Of a stretch of DNA of 32,593 bases, positions 15,506 through 23,400 are shown piece after piece. Position 1 is the first letter of the stretch; every line of letters begins with the position of its first letter. The notes under the pieces were generated by a model. The model was not told the DNA's origin and made no database searches. It saw nothing but the letters and a program-made list of their open reading frames with translations. The translations under genes were made by a program, and so were the position numbers. Origin of the DNA: CAZDME01 sp964506785 [NCBI: uncultured bacterium] (GTDB taxonomy: Bacteria; CAZDME01; JAYEMH01). The stretch is taken from positions 1-32,593 of the forward strand of contig CAZDME010000009.1 in assembly GCA_964506785.1 (NCBI GenBank). The letters are read 5' to 3'.

Positions 15506-15883
15506 TTAATAGCTGGAGTAAGGCAGCTCATGGTCATCATATGTATCGGCAGTGGAATTAGTGCCGATACTACAGGTAGGTACAGCATTAACAGCGTTAA
15601 GACTGTACGTACCACTCGAAGGACACTCAGGTTCTATCTTCAAAAAGTCAGACACCAAATCTGTTGTCCCTGGCGCATCAGTTTGTGCCGCACCAGTGCT
15701 CATCGCCCAACGTTCCTTGGCTCCTTCGATTTGCTTCAAGTTAGCAACACAGCTATTTGCTCTCGCTTCTTCTCGGGCGCGTAAAAAGTTAGGAATAGCT
15801 ATAGCAACAAGTAATCCAATAATCGCCACCACGATCATGATTTCAACGAGAGTAAAACCCCGCATACCTTTAAGCTTTCTCAT
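15506..15883 (-). CDS. Prepilin 5, candidate major pilin
   Basis: This 125-residue type IV prepilin begins MRKLKGMRG, cleaved before FTLVEIMIVVAIIGLLVAIAIPNF with Glu at mature position 5. A GTG three codons earlier overlaps the GGAGG ribosome-binding site, so I choose the ATG at 15883, which has ideal 8-nt spacing. The globular part has CVANLKQIEGAKERWA, then CPSSGTYS, PTCSIGTN and a YDDH near the end. The last two cysteines probably form the C-terminal disulfide loop. It is the last of five tandem paralogues, has the best ribosome-binding site, and sits directly before a strong terminator. That fits a highly expressed major pilin, but this is inference. Confidence 0.88.
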   Translation of the reverse strand: MRKLKGMRGFTLVEIMIVVAIIGLLVAIAIPNFLRAREEARANSCVANLKQIEGAKERWAMSTGAAQTDAPGTTDLVSDFLKIEPECPSSGTYSLNAVNAVPTCSIGTNSTADTYDDHELPYSSY

Positions 15884-15907
15884 CTTTCTCACCTCCCTCC
15901 CCTCTAA

Positions 15908-15984
15908 TTTAGGTGATAGGCTATAGGACGTAGGTTATAGGTCCTTCCCCTACTGCCTATTACCCAACCAACCTACTACCTATT
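15908..15984. repeat. Palindromic 7-bp array between prepilins 4 and 5
   Basis: About eleven near-continuous 7-mers on the minus strand change orientation in the middle. The first half uses words like AGTAGGT and the second half the inverted form such as ACCTATA. One register slip of 2 nt occurs. The array begins in the last codons of prepilin 4 and ends 25 bp before the start codon of prepilin 5, so it covers nearly the whole gap. Confidence 0.8.
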
Positions 15985-16416
15985 ATAAAGAACATGGTCA
16001 TCCCAGCTGTCTGCGCTGTCATTCGTGCCAATATCACAAGTAGGTAAATTATCAGTGTTGTCAATGGTGTAGTTACCGCCCGAGGGACACCTGGGCTCTG
16101 TCTTTAAAAAAGCCGGAACTAAATCTGACATCTCCGCTTCGTCCCAACGCCCCACATCCATAGCTACCGCCCATCTTTCCTTCGCCCCTTCTATCTCTTT
16201 AAGATTGGCGATACAAGCTTTAGCTTTGGCTTCTTCCCGGGCCCGGACATAATACGGGGCGACTATCGCCGCTAAAACCCCGATAATCAAAACCACTATC
16301 ATTATCTCAACCAGGGTAAACCCTTCTTTAGCGTATAGCAAATATCGTATAGCGTTTAGTAACCCTTTTTTAACTCCCTGTGTTTTGTTTCTTCCCGTTA
16401 ACTCTTCTAAAGGCAC
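15976..16416 (-). CDS. Prepilin 4 with a long leader peptide
   Basis: This 146-residue prepilin starts at GTG (GGAGG 6 nt upstream; a nearby ATG is out of frame). The leader is about 31 residues, far longer than the 6-20 usual for type IV pilins. Part of it (LLNAIRYLLYA) is encoded by a tandem 7-bp array. After the cleavage site comes FTLVEIMIVVLIIGVLAAIVAPYYV, then CIANLKEIEGAKERWA, CPSGGNYT, PTCDIGTND and WDDHV. A later start with a short leader would need a TTG with no visible ribosome-binding site. It is likely a minor or alternative pilin subunit. Confidence 0.85.
   Translation of the reverse strand: MPLEELTGRNKTQGVKKGLLNAIRYLLYAKEGFTLVEIMIVVLIIGVLAAIVAPYYVRAREEAKAKACIANLKEIEGAKERWAVAMDVGRWDEAEMSDLVPAFLKTEPRCPSGGNYTIDNTDNLPTCDIGTNDSADSWDDHVLYNR
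16329..16363. repeat. Tandem 7-bp array inside the prepilin 4 leader-coding region
   Basis: Five plus-strand 7-mers in strict register, of the type TAGCGTA and TAGCGTT, lie within the coding sequence for the part of prepilin 4 that prepilin peptidase would remove. No inverted arm is visible nearby. Confidence 0.75.
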
Positions 16417-16492
16417 CCCTCACCTCCATCTTATCCAATAATTGCGAAATCAACAATTAAAATTTCAAAATAATATTTTCCCAATTTTAACT

Positions 16493-16849
16493 TTAGAAAA
16501 CGTGGTCATCCCATGTCACGGCTGTGGTGGCAGTACCAATACTACAAGTGGGAATGGCATTGACCGCATTAATGCCATAATTTCCGGAAGCCGGGCAGCT
16601 GGGCCACTCTTCTAAATAAGAAGATAAGTTTGTGCTATTTGGCGTAGCCGACTCAGCGGCATCCGTATCTAAAGCCCACTGCTGTTTAGCCCCATGAATC
16701 TGGTGAAGGTTATTAACACAGACTTTAGCCCGGGCTTTTTTCCTGGCATTGATGAAATTAGGAATAGCCATACTAAGAATAAGACCAATAATCCCGATAA
16801 CGACCATAATCTCAACCAGGGTGAAACCCGATATTCTTTTCTTATTCAT
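16493..16849 (-). CDS. Prepilin 3
   Basis: This 118-residue prepilin begins MNKKRISG, cleaved before FTLVEIMVVIGIIGLILSMAIPNFI, with Glu5. A GTG at 16858 overlaps the GGGAGG ribosome-binding site, so the ATG at 16849 is the better start. The body has CVNNLHQIHGAKQQWALD, CPASGNYG, PTCSIGTA and a C-terminal WDDHVF. It is a clear paralogue of prepilins 1, 4 and 5. Confidence 0.88.
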   Translation of the reverse strand: MNKKRISGFTLVEIMVVIGIIGLILSMAIPNFINARKKARAKVCVNNLHQIHGAKQQWALDTDAAESATPNSTNLSSYLEEWPSCPASGNYGINAVNAIPTCSIGTATTAVTWDDHVF

Positions 16850-16865
16850 CTTTTTCACCTCCCGT

Positions 16866-17222
16866 TTATTCTAATACATGTCCTTCTTGAGTGCAAGTAG
16901 GATTTTCACCTGCTTTTTGCAGTGTATAAGAATCGCTTGTTTTTGTCGCCGGACAGACTGGTTTCTTCTCCAGATAATCGGTAACGATGTCACTCCAGGT
17001 CATTTCAGTCCCGGTAATTTGATTTTCATCCAAAACCCATTGGTCTTTAGCCATTTTAATCAACCAGAGATTGCCAATACAGCTTTTCGTCTCTGTCTTC
17101 TCTCTCATCTTGGGAATATTGGGAATAGCAAACGCGGCCAGAATACCGATGATAATGAGGACAATCATTATCTCTACCAAAGTTACCCCTCTCTGTTTTC
17201 CCTTTTTCACCTTTCTCACCAT
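16866..17222 (-). CDS. Prepilin 2, divergent paralogue
   Basis: This 118-residue prepilin has Val rather than Phe at mature position 1 (RG, then VTLVEIMIVLIIIGILAAFAIPNI) and keeps Glu5. The body has CIGNLWLIKMAKDQWVLD, CPATKTSDSYT and PTCTQEGHVLE. It lacks the TN..A..WDD stretch found in the other four, so it has the shorter C-terminal form. The start may be ATG 17222 or GTG 17210; by alignment of the upstream sequence with prepilins 3 and 5, the GTG occupies the equivalent place. It starts 2 nt after prepilin 1 ends. Confidence 0.82.
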   Translation of the reverse strand: MVRKVKKGKQRGVTLVEIMIVLIIIGILAAFAIPNIPKMREKTETKSCIGNLWLIKMAKDQWVLDENQITGTEMTWSDIVTDYLEKKPVCPATKTSDSYTLQKAGENPTCTQEGHVLE

Positions 17223-17224
17223 CC

Positions 17225-17620
17225 TTAAGGATAAACATGGTCATCCCAAGTGTAAGCACTGCTATTTGTTCCCACGGAACAAACCGGGTGGGTATCCGCA
17301 TCCCAATCCGCATAGGCGCCTCCCGTAGGACAATCAAGGACCTCCTCCGTATAACCCTGGTTATAGAGTGTCGTGGCATTAATGTCAGTAACCCCAGAGC
17401 CCTGCTCCAGCCGATAGGCCTGTCCGGCTTCATAAAGTAATTTCATATTATTTATACAGGTGGTTGCCTGGGCTCGCCGGCGGGCATTGATAAAGTTGGG
17501 AATGGCTAAAGCAAGAATAATACCGAATATGCCCACTACGACCATCAACTCTACCAATGTGAAGCCCCCTTTGCCATATATCCGGGGAAATCCCAGGGCT
17601 AACCTTTTTAAAGTCCTCAT
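17225..17620 (-). CDS. Prepilin 1
   Basis: This 131-residue prepilin has a leader of about 19 residues ending KGG, then FTLVELMVVVGIFGIILALAIPNFI with Glu5. The body has CINNMKLLYEAGQAYRLEQG, which replaces the GAK..WA form of the others, then CPTGGAYA, PVCSVGTN and WDDHVYP. It is the first of five tandem prepilin genes, following pilC. Role (major, minor or tip) is unknown. Confidence 0.86.
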   Translation of the reverse strand: MRTLKRLALGFPRIYGKGGFTLVELMVVVGIFGIILALAIPNFINARRRAQATTCINNMKLLYEAGQAYRLEQGSGVTDINATTLYNQGYTEEVLDCPTGGAYADWDADTHPVCSVGTNSSAYTWDDHVYP

Positions 17621-17623
17621 CTC

Positions 17624-17658
17624 TTACCCCTATAAATTATAGCATATAGGAAGATGGA
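17624..17658. repeat. Short 7-bp array between pilC and prepilin 1
   Basis: Plus-strand 7-mers TATAAAT, TATAGCA and a third like TATAGGA run in register from 17631. CCTATA just before them is the inverse of TATAGG, so a small palindrome is possible. It lies in the 51-bp gap before prepilin 1. Confidence 0.5.
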
Positions 17659-17671
17659 AAACAAATCTATT

Positions 17672-18919
17672 TTATCCCACCAGCTGAACCATTCTAAATA
17701 TAGGCAGGAACATGGCTATGGCCATAGAGCCAACAACAATGCCTAAAAAAGCAATTAAAACCGGCTCAATCAAAGAAGTCAGGCCGGAAATGGCCGCTTC
17801 AACCTGGGTATTGTAAAAATCAGAGATTTTAGCCAGCATCGTCTCCAATGCCCCGGTTTCTTCCCCCACGGCAATCATCTCTACCACCATCGGCGGGAAA
17901 ACCTTGCTTTCCTTCAAAGGGATAGCAATATTTTCCCCCTCCCTGATGCCCAATCGAGCCCGCTCGATATCCCTCTCAATAACTTTATTTCCTGAGGTCC
18001 GGCCGACAATCTCTAAGGCCAAAAGTATCGGCACCCCCCCCTTAAGCAAGGTGCTTAAAGTTTTGGAAAATCTGGACATGGCTAACTTTTGCAGCAAAGG
18101 CCCAAAAATGGGTAGACGTAGTTTGAACTGATCGAATTTTAAACGCCCCTGCTCAGTGTGAATGGCCCGGCTGCCAATAATGAAAATCAGCACCAGGGCG
18201 ATAAAAGCATATAGAAAATGTTTCTGCATAAACTCACTTGTGAAAATGAGTACCTGGGTCGGCTTCGGCAAAGTGGCTTCCAACCCGGTAAAAATGGTTT
18301 TAAAAACCGGCACTACTTTAAGAAGAAAAACCAGGGTCACCACCACCGCCATGCCGCTAACAACGGCCGGATAAACTAAAGCCATTCGCACCTTTCTTCT
18401 CATCGCACTCATAGATTCCAGATAATTAGCCACTTCATTCAGAATAATGTCTAACATACCGCTGACCTCCCCGGCGCGAACCATACTGACAAAAAAAGGA
18501 GAAAAAGTCCGGGGATGATTAGCCAGGGCTTCAGATAAACTTAAACCCTTCTCCACATCCTCTTTCACCCGGTGAATTACCCCGGCCAAAACCTTATCTT
18601 CAATCTGTTTCTCCAGAATAAACAAACCCTGCACCAGAGGTAACCCGGCATTAACCATAGTGGCTAACTGCCGGGTGAAAATTACCAGGCTGTCTAATTT
18701 TACCTTCTTTTTACCCAGAGACGAGCCGAAAGAAGCAGGCCCTTTTTTACTCTTCGAGGAAAAAGGCAAGGTGAAACCTTTGCCTGCCTGCTGGCAGGAA
18801 ATCAAAATATAACCCTTGCTGTGTAGAATTTTATTTAAGGTTTCTTCGTTCTCGGCTTCCTGCTGATTTTCAAAACGATGTCCGTTTTGGTCAATAGCCG
18901 TATAGCGAAATAAAGACAT
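17672..18919 (-). CDS. pilC: Type IV pilus inner-membrane platform protein
   Basis: This 415-residue protein of the GspF/PilC family has an N-terminal cytoplasmic stretch (SLFRYTAIDQNGHRFE), then two GspF domains. The first (about residues 75-200) has IFTRQLATMVNAGLPLVQGL and the second (about 275-405) has RFSKTLSTLLKGGVPILLALE. Three membrane helices lie near 178-198, 230-250 and 385-408. It should sit at the base of the pilus and couple PilB or PilT to pilin assembly. A CCTGCC/GGCAGG-like DNA palindrome (18783-18800) falls in frame near residue 45. Confidence 0.93.
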   Translation of the reverse strand: MSLFRYTAIDQNGHRFENQQEAENEETLNKILHSKGYILISCQQAGKGFTLPFSSKSKKGPASFGSSLGKKKVKLDSLVIFTRQLATMVNAGLPLVQGLFILEKQIEDKVLAGVIHRVKEDVEKGLSLSEALANHPRTFSPFFVSMVRAGEVSGMLDIILNEVANYLESMSAMRRKVRMALVYPAVVSGMAVVVTLVFLLKVVPVFKTIFTGLEATLPKPTQVLIFTSEFMQKHFLYAFIALVLIFIIGSRAIHTEQGRLKFDQFKLRLPIFGPLLQKLAMSRFSKTLSTLLKGGVPILLALEIVGRTSGNKVIERDIERARLGIREGENIAIPLKESKVFPPMVVEMIAVGEETGALETMLAKISDFYNTQVEAAISGLTSLIEPVLIAFLGIVVGSMAIAMFLPIFRMVQLVG

Positions 18920-18940
18920 TTTTTACCTTTCTTCCCTTTT

Positions 18941-18991
18941 GCTTATTTCGTTTTTACGAAATAAGGTGATAACGAAATAACGAGATAACGG
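18941..18991. repeat. 8-bp iteration and palindrome between pilB and pilC
   Basis: A perfect palindrome CTTATTTCGT/ACGAAATAAG (18942-18951 with 18956-18965, loop TTTT) is followed by three tandem 8-mers, GATAACGA, AATAACGA and one like GATAACGG. It resembles the 7-bp elements elsewhere but with an 8-bp unit, and fills most of the gap. Confidence 0.65.
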
Positions 18992-18993
18992 GT

Positions 18994-20691
18994 TTAAGCC
19001 GTTACCCTTAGAATCTCTTCTAAGCTGGTGGTGCCGTCTTTTACCCTTCGCAAACCACACTGCCTGAGAGGAACCATTCCTTCTTGAATCGTCTTATTTT
19101 TTACGTCCACCTCGGGAGCGCGTTGAACAATCATATTTTTTATTCCCTCGGAAAGAGAGAAGGCTTCCACCACGGCAAACCTGCCCCGATAGCCGGTGTT
19201 GCTGCAACGCGGGCAGCCCCGGGGACGGTAAAGGACTAAATCCTTGCCGCCTTCTTTTTTAAATCCGTACTTATCCATAATTTCCGCTGAGGCCTTATAG
19301 GATTCCCGGCAATCAGGACAAAGTTTACGAGCCAGCCGCTGGGCCATAACACAAACCAAAGAAGAAGCAATGAGAAAAGGCTCCACCCCCATATCGATTA
19401 AACGGGTTATCGCCCCAACAGCATCGTTGGTATGCAAGGTGCTGAAAACCAAATGCCCGGTCAAACCGGCTTTAATGGCCACATCGGCCGCTTCACCGTC
19501 ACGGATCTCCCCGACAAGAATAACATTCGGCGCCTGGCGGAGAATAGAGCGCAGTCCGCTGGCAAAGGTAAGGCCGATATCCTGATTAATCTGAATCTGG
19601 TTAACTCCGTCTAATAGATATTCAACCGGGTCCTCGACAGTAATAATGTTTTTATCCGGGGTGTTTATTTTGGATAAGGCCGAATAAAGAGTGGTTGTCT
19701 TTCCGCTGCCAGTCGGGCCGGTAACTAAAATTATCCCGTAAGGATGAGTTATTGCCTCAGAAAAAGTTCCGTAAGGTTCTTTACTAAAGCCGAGTTTGGC
19801 CAAATCTAAAGTCAAACTTGCCTTATCGAGAATTCTTAAGGTTACCCGTTCGCCAAAAGCGGTCGGGATGATGGCTACCCGGAAATCAACTTCCCGGCCA
19901 GCGACTTTTATTTTAAACTGCCCGTCTTGAGGCAAACGACGCTCGGCAATATCCAGACGAGATAAAATTTTTATCCGGGAAACAATCGCCGGCCGAAGCT
20001 GCTTGGGAGGAGAAATCGTTTCGTGTAATACCCCGTCAATACAATAGCGAACCCTTACCTTGTCCTCAAAAGGCTCAATGTGAATATCGCTGGCTTTCTT
20101 TTTGACCCCTTCACCCAGAATCAAGTTGACAATTTTAATAACCGGGGCTTCCTCGACTTCTTTCATTAACTGGTCAAGATCGAGTTTTTCTTCAGCCGTC
20201 GGGGCGGCAACCACATTCAAATCAGCCCCTTTTATCGCATCCTCCATCGTCCCCCAAGGGGTATAATATTTGCTTATGGCGTCAAGAATCTCCTCGCTGG
20301 TAGTAATTATCGGGTCAATGTTATACCCGGTCATTACCTTGATATCGTCCATAGCAAAGATGTTCAAAGGATCGGCCATAGCTACAGTTAAGGTTTTCCC
20401 CACTTTTGATACCGGAATTAACTGGTAGTGCCGGGAAACATGTTCGGGAACAATTTTTAAAACTTCGGGATTGATTTTATACCGGCTTAAATTTATCGGC
20501 GGGATATTAAGATGCTGGCTTAAACAGGCAAGCAAATCCTTCTCGCTAATAAAACCCAGTTTAATCAGAATCTGGCCTAACCTTCCCCCCTCTTTATCCT
20601 GAATCTCAAGGGCCTTTTTCAACTGTTCCTTGGTAATTACCTTCCCTTCAATCAATATTTCGTTTAGCCTTTTACGCAGCGACCTAACCAT
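18994..20691 (-). CDS. pilB: Type IV pilus extension ATPase
   Basis: This 565-residue hexameric ATPase drives pilin polymerisation. The N-terminal MshEN/T2SSE_N domain (about residues 1-150) has two RLx motifs with Arg8 and Arg37 (RLNEILIEGKVI and RLGQILIKLGFI), which in the MshEN family contact cyclic di-GMP. The ATPase core has Walker A GPTGSGKTTT (about 325-334), the Asp box and Walker B-like ILVGEIRDGEAA, and HLVFSTLHTNDA. Two CxxC pairs (CPDC near 457 and CPRC near 492) form the zinc site of PilB/GspE. It overlaps the MshEN-only gene upstream by 8 nt. Confidence 0.95.
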   Translation of the reverse strand: MVRSLRKRLNEILIEGKVITKEQLKKALEIQDKEGGRLGQILIKLGFISEKDLLACLSQHLNIPPINLSRYKINPEVLKIVPEHVSRHYQLIPVSKVGKTLTVAMADPLNIFAMDDIKVMTGYNIDPIITTSEEILDAISKYYTPWGTMEDAIKGADLNVVAAPTAEEKLDLDQLMKEVEEAPVIKIVNLILGEGVKKKASDIHIEPFEDKVRVRYCIDGVLHETISPPKQLRPAIVSRIKILSRLDIAERRLPQDGQFKIKVAGREVDFRVAIIPTAFGERVTLRILDKASLTLDLAKLGFSKEPYGTFSEAITHPYGIILVTGPTGSGKTTTLYSALSKINTPDKNIITVEDPVEYLLDGVNQIQINQDIGLTFASGLRSILRQAPNVILVGEIRDGEAADVAIKAGLTGHLVFSTLHTNDAVGAITRLIDMGVEPFLIASSLVCVMAQRLARKLCPDCRESYKASAEIMDKYGFKKEGGKDLVLYRPRGCPRCSNTGYRGRFAVVEAFSLSEGIKNMIVQRAPEVDVKNKTIQEGMVPLRQCGLRRVKDGTTSLEEILRVTA

Positions 20692-21160
20692 CTTTTTTTT
20701 CCTCTCCGTTTGATTTTCTGTAATTATCGTCGAGCGCCTTTGAAATCTCTCTGGAAGTGGTAATGAAAATTTCTATATTAGCGCCGGTAAGCTTTTCCAT
20801 TTCCTCAACGACATTGATATCTAAAGGGTTAACCATGGCTAAGGTAAGAATGTTCCCTATCTTGTCAACCGGTATAAGCAAATTTTTACGGGCGGTATCC
20901 TCCGGGATAAGTTTGAGAACTTCCCGGTTAATGGAATAATTCTCTAAGGGTAAATAGGGAAAACCGTATTGAACCATGATGCAGTTGACGATATCTTCTT
21001 CAGCCGCATAGCCAAGTTTTACCAAACATTCGCCTAAAAAACCCCCGGCTTCTTTCTGCATATCCAAAGCCTTTTCCAACTGCTCCTCAGTAATAACCTT
21101 CTCCTCCAGAAGCAGGCGGCCTAATTCTTTCTTTACCAGTTTTTTTAAATGTTCAATCAT
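20684..21160 (-). CDS. Stand-alone MshEN (T2SSE_N) domain protein
   Basis: This 158-residue protein aligns along its whole length with the N-terminal domain of PilB, the next gene (both have KVIT.EQL.KAL..Q, then a second motif and an IT(T)SREI-type end). It has no Walker motifs. The Arg positions that contact cyclic di-GMP in MshEN are replaced: Glu12 in the first motif (ELGRLLLEEKVI) and Phe41 in the second (FLGECLVKLGYA). It therefore looks like a duplicated PilB domain that has lost nucleotide binding and may act as a partner or decoy. The start (AAGG before ATG) and the 8-nt overlap with pilB argue that it is a real gene and not debris. Confidence 0.82.
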   Translation of the reverse strand: MIEHLKKLVKKELGRLLLEEKVITEEQLEKALDMQKEAGGFLGECLVKLGYAAEEDIVNCIMVQYGFPYLPLENYSINREVLKLIPEDTARKNLLIPVDKIGNILTLAMVNPLDINVVEEMEKLTGANIEIFITTSREISKALDDNYRKSNGEEKKDG

Positions 21161-21187
21161 TTCCTTAACTCTTAGAATTCGAAAAAT

Positions 21188-21229
21188 CAGATAAGATAGT
21201 TTCTTCCGTCCTCTACCTTCTGTCTTCTA
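21188..21229. repeat. 7-bp array between pilT and the MshEN gene
   Basis: Six plus-strand 7-mers in register: CAGATAA and GATAGTT, then inverted pyrimidine-rich words such as TCTTCCG and TCTTCTA. The array extends into the pilT stop codon. Confidence 0.6.
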
Positions 21230-22300
21230 TTTTTTTTCCGGTTTTACCGAACTCAAAAGCCTTTCCAAATCTTCAGGCTCCGTGGTCCGCCAAACATTTT
21301 CGTAGCTGATAAGATTCCGGCTGTAAAGGTTTACCAGGGACGTATTCATGGTGTGCATCCCTTCCCGCACCCCGGTCTGAATGGCCGAATAAATCTGATG
21401 GGTTTTACCCTCGCGGATTAAACTGCGTATGGCCTGGGTAGCGACCATAACCTCACAAGCCAAAACCCTTCCTTTACCGCCGACTTTGGGAATTAACTGC
21501 TGAGAAAAAACCGCTTGAATGACAAAAGATAACTGCACTTTAATTTGAGCCTGGAATTGAGAAGGAAAAATGTCGATAATCCGGTTTATCGTCTGAACGG
21601 CATCGTTGGTATGCAAGGTAGTAAAAACCAAATGGCCTGTTTCGGCAATAGTCATGGCCGCTCTCACCGTCTCTAAATCACGCATTTCACCAATGAGAAT
21701 GACATCCGGATCCTGCCTTAAAACATATTTAAGGGCGTTGGCAAAAGAATAGGTGTCACTGCCAATCTCTCTCTGGCTAACCACACTTTTCCTGTGCTGA
21801 TGCACATATTCGATAGGGTCTTCAACGGTAACTATGTGGCAGCGACGCTCCTGGTTAATAAAATCGGTCATTGAAGCAAGAGAAGTCGATTTCCCGCTGC
21901 CGGTAGCTCCGGTGACTAAAACCAAACCTTTGGGTTTACGGACTATCTCCCGGGTAACCGGAGGCAAGCCCAGTTCTTCGAAATTAAAAATTTTTAGAGG
22001 GATGCGGCGGATCGCCGCCGAGACATAGCCCCGGTGATGGTAAATATTTACCCGAAACCGGCTAAGCCCGGCAATTTCAAAGGAAAAATCCAATTCGTGT
22101 TTTAATTCAAAACGCTTTTTTTGCTCTTCAGAAATAATACTGTAAATAAGTTCCCGGCAGGTCTCAGGCGTTAAAACGTCAAAATCGGTAGGAATCAAAT
22201 TTTCATCTATCCGCAGCTGGGGAGAAACACCGGCGATAAGATGCAGGTCGGATGCTTCTCTCTCGACAATTAAATTCAATAACTCTTTGAATTTGACCAT
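21227..22300 (-). CDS. pilT: Type IV pilus retraction ATPase
   Basis: This 357-residue ATPase should power pilus depolymerisation. It has the PAS-like N-terminal domain (ASDLHL at residues 16-21), Walker A GATGSGKST (about 131-139), VILIGEMRDLET, HLVFTTLHTNDAVQTINRII and the PilT-specific C-terminal AIRSLIREGKTHQI, close to the AIRNLIRE motif needed for retraction. The length and that motif favour PilT over the PilU paralogue. A GAGG ribosome-binding site precedes the ATG. It follows the degenerate GGDEF gene with a 41-nt gap. Confidence 0.95.
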   Translation of the reverse strand: MVKFKELLNLIVEREASDLHLIAGVSPQLRIDENLIPTDFDVLTPETCRELIYSIISEEQKKRFELKHELDFSFEIAGLSRFRVNIYHHRGYVSAAIRRIPLKIFNFEELGLPPVTREIVRKPKGLVLVTGATGSGKSTSLASMTDFINQERRCHIVTVEDPIEYVHQHRKSVVSQREIGSDTYSFANALKYVLRQDPDVILIGEMRDLETVRAAMTIAETGHLVFTTLHTNDAVQTINRIIDIFPSQFQAQIKVQLSFVIQAVFSQQLIPKVGGKGRVLACEVMVATQAIRSLIREGKTHQIYSAIQTGVREGMHTMNTSLVNLYSRNLISYENVWRTTEPEDLERLLSSVKPEKK

Positions 22301-22341
22301 TTTTTACCTCATTTTATAAGGGCCTACGTCCGTTCTTAATT

Positions 22342-23334
22342 TTAAAATCCTAAAACTTGCCCCGGGCTTTCTTTACGGGCGCGGGAGACGGCTTCCTTCA
22401 CTTTACCGACTAAGTCGGCGCTTTCCACTCCGTCCAACGGGGAGGAGACAACCCCGCCATTTACCACCAGCTCAAGTTGCTCATGAGAAATAAAACCCTG
22501 CACTTTCTTCAGAAGCAATTCCCCCTCAACCAGGGATTCTTTTTTATTCTTCTCAGGAAGAATAACCATAAATTCACCCGGCTGGGTGTGGGCGACTTTT
22601 TCAACACCTTTTAGACTTTGCCTTATTACCCTGCTTACCTCTTTAAGGAGATAATTCGTCTTGGCAACTCCTTGAGTTTCCTCAAACTTTTTTATCGGGA
22701 CAATTTCTAAAACGAATAAACTGCAGGGACGCTGAAAAAGCATCGCCCGTCTAATTTCTTCTTTCCAGCGGTTGCGGAAATACTGGGCGTTATAAAGGCC
22801 GGTTACTTCATCCCTTACCGATAAGGTGCGCGTCTTCTCCAACAATTGGTTCTTTTCCTTTTCAGAGACAATTAAGCGCTTCTCATATTGCTCTAACTCC
22901 TGCATATTCTGCTGCAGGCGGGCAATGACAAAATTCATCGTGTCGCGTAATTCTCCTATTTCATCTTCGCTCATCACCTTTATCTGCTGGGCAAAGTTGC
23001 TATTCTGGACAATCGTTCTGGCCTCAGCAGTCAGCTTTAAAATGCGCTGGATTATGTTTCGGACGAAATATAGGCCGACGAGAGAAAGGGCAACTACCAG
23101 TACAACCACGCAAAGTAACTGAAAAGGTAGTCTTTCCCTGGGGAAAATGCTAAGAAAGCCAGGGAGGTTGCTGGATATACGGACGCGCTGGTACAGTTGG
23201 AAAGCCTGCTGCTGTAAAACCATGAAAAGAAGCAGAATCGGAATAATCGTCCCTAAAGCGAAAGTAGCCCATAATTTATGCCGTAAACCCCGCGGAGCCA
23301 TCGCCCATTTTTTTCTAAATTCTTGATAAGACAT
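22342..23334 (-). CDS. Membrane protein with HAMP and degenerate GGDEF domain
   Basis: This 330-residue protein has membrane helices near residues 21-40 and 71-93, a HAMP domain (about 90-145), a coiled coil and a GGDEF-like domain (about 172-325; RDEVTGLYNAQYF is the usual opening). The signature GGDEF is replaced by QPGEF at 251-255, and the acidic metal ligand normally in the D-x-x-x-FK-x-x-ND region is missing (LEIVPIKKFEETQG). Diguanylate cyclase activity is therefore unlikely. The periplasmic loop is only about 30 residues. Its place directly before pilT and the MshEN gene suggests a regulatory or structural role in pilus control. The function is inferred. Confidence 0.82.
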   Translation of the reverse strand: MSYQEFRKKWAMAPRGLRHKLWATFALGTIIPILLLFMVLQQQAFQLYQRVRISSNLPGFLSIFPRERLPFQLLCVVVLVVALSLVGLYFVRNIIQRILKLTAEARTIVQNSNFAQQIKVMSEDEIGELRDTMNFVIARLQQNMQELEQYEKRLIVSEKEKNQLLEKTRTLSVRDEVTGLYNAQYFRNRWKEEIRRAMLFQRPCSLFVLEIVPIKKFEETQGVAKTNYLLKEVSRVIRQSLKGVEKVAHTQPGEFMVILPEKNKKESLVEGELLLKKVQGFISHEQLELVVNGGVVSSPLDGVESADLVGKVKEAVSRARKESPGQVLGF

Positions 23335-23400
23335 TTCCCCCTCCTTTTTTAAAACGCCTCTCTCTATCAGGCAGGCGTAAATCTCCAGTAATACACAGTA

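Noticed and set aside
15908-15984. CRISPR-like array
   Set aside because: Units are 7 bp with no spacers and change orientation; no cas genes are present.
20684-21160. Stand-alone MshEN gene as a frameshifted or broken pilB
   Set aside because: The following pilB is complete with its own N-terminal domain, and the short gene has its own start, ribosome-binding site and stop.
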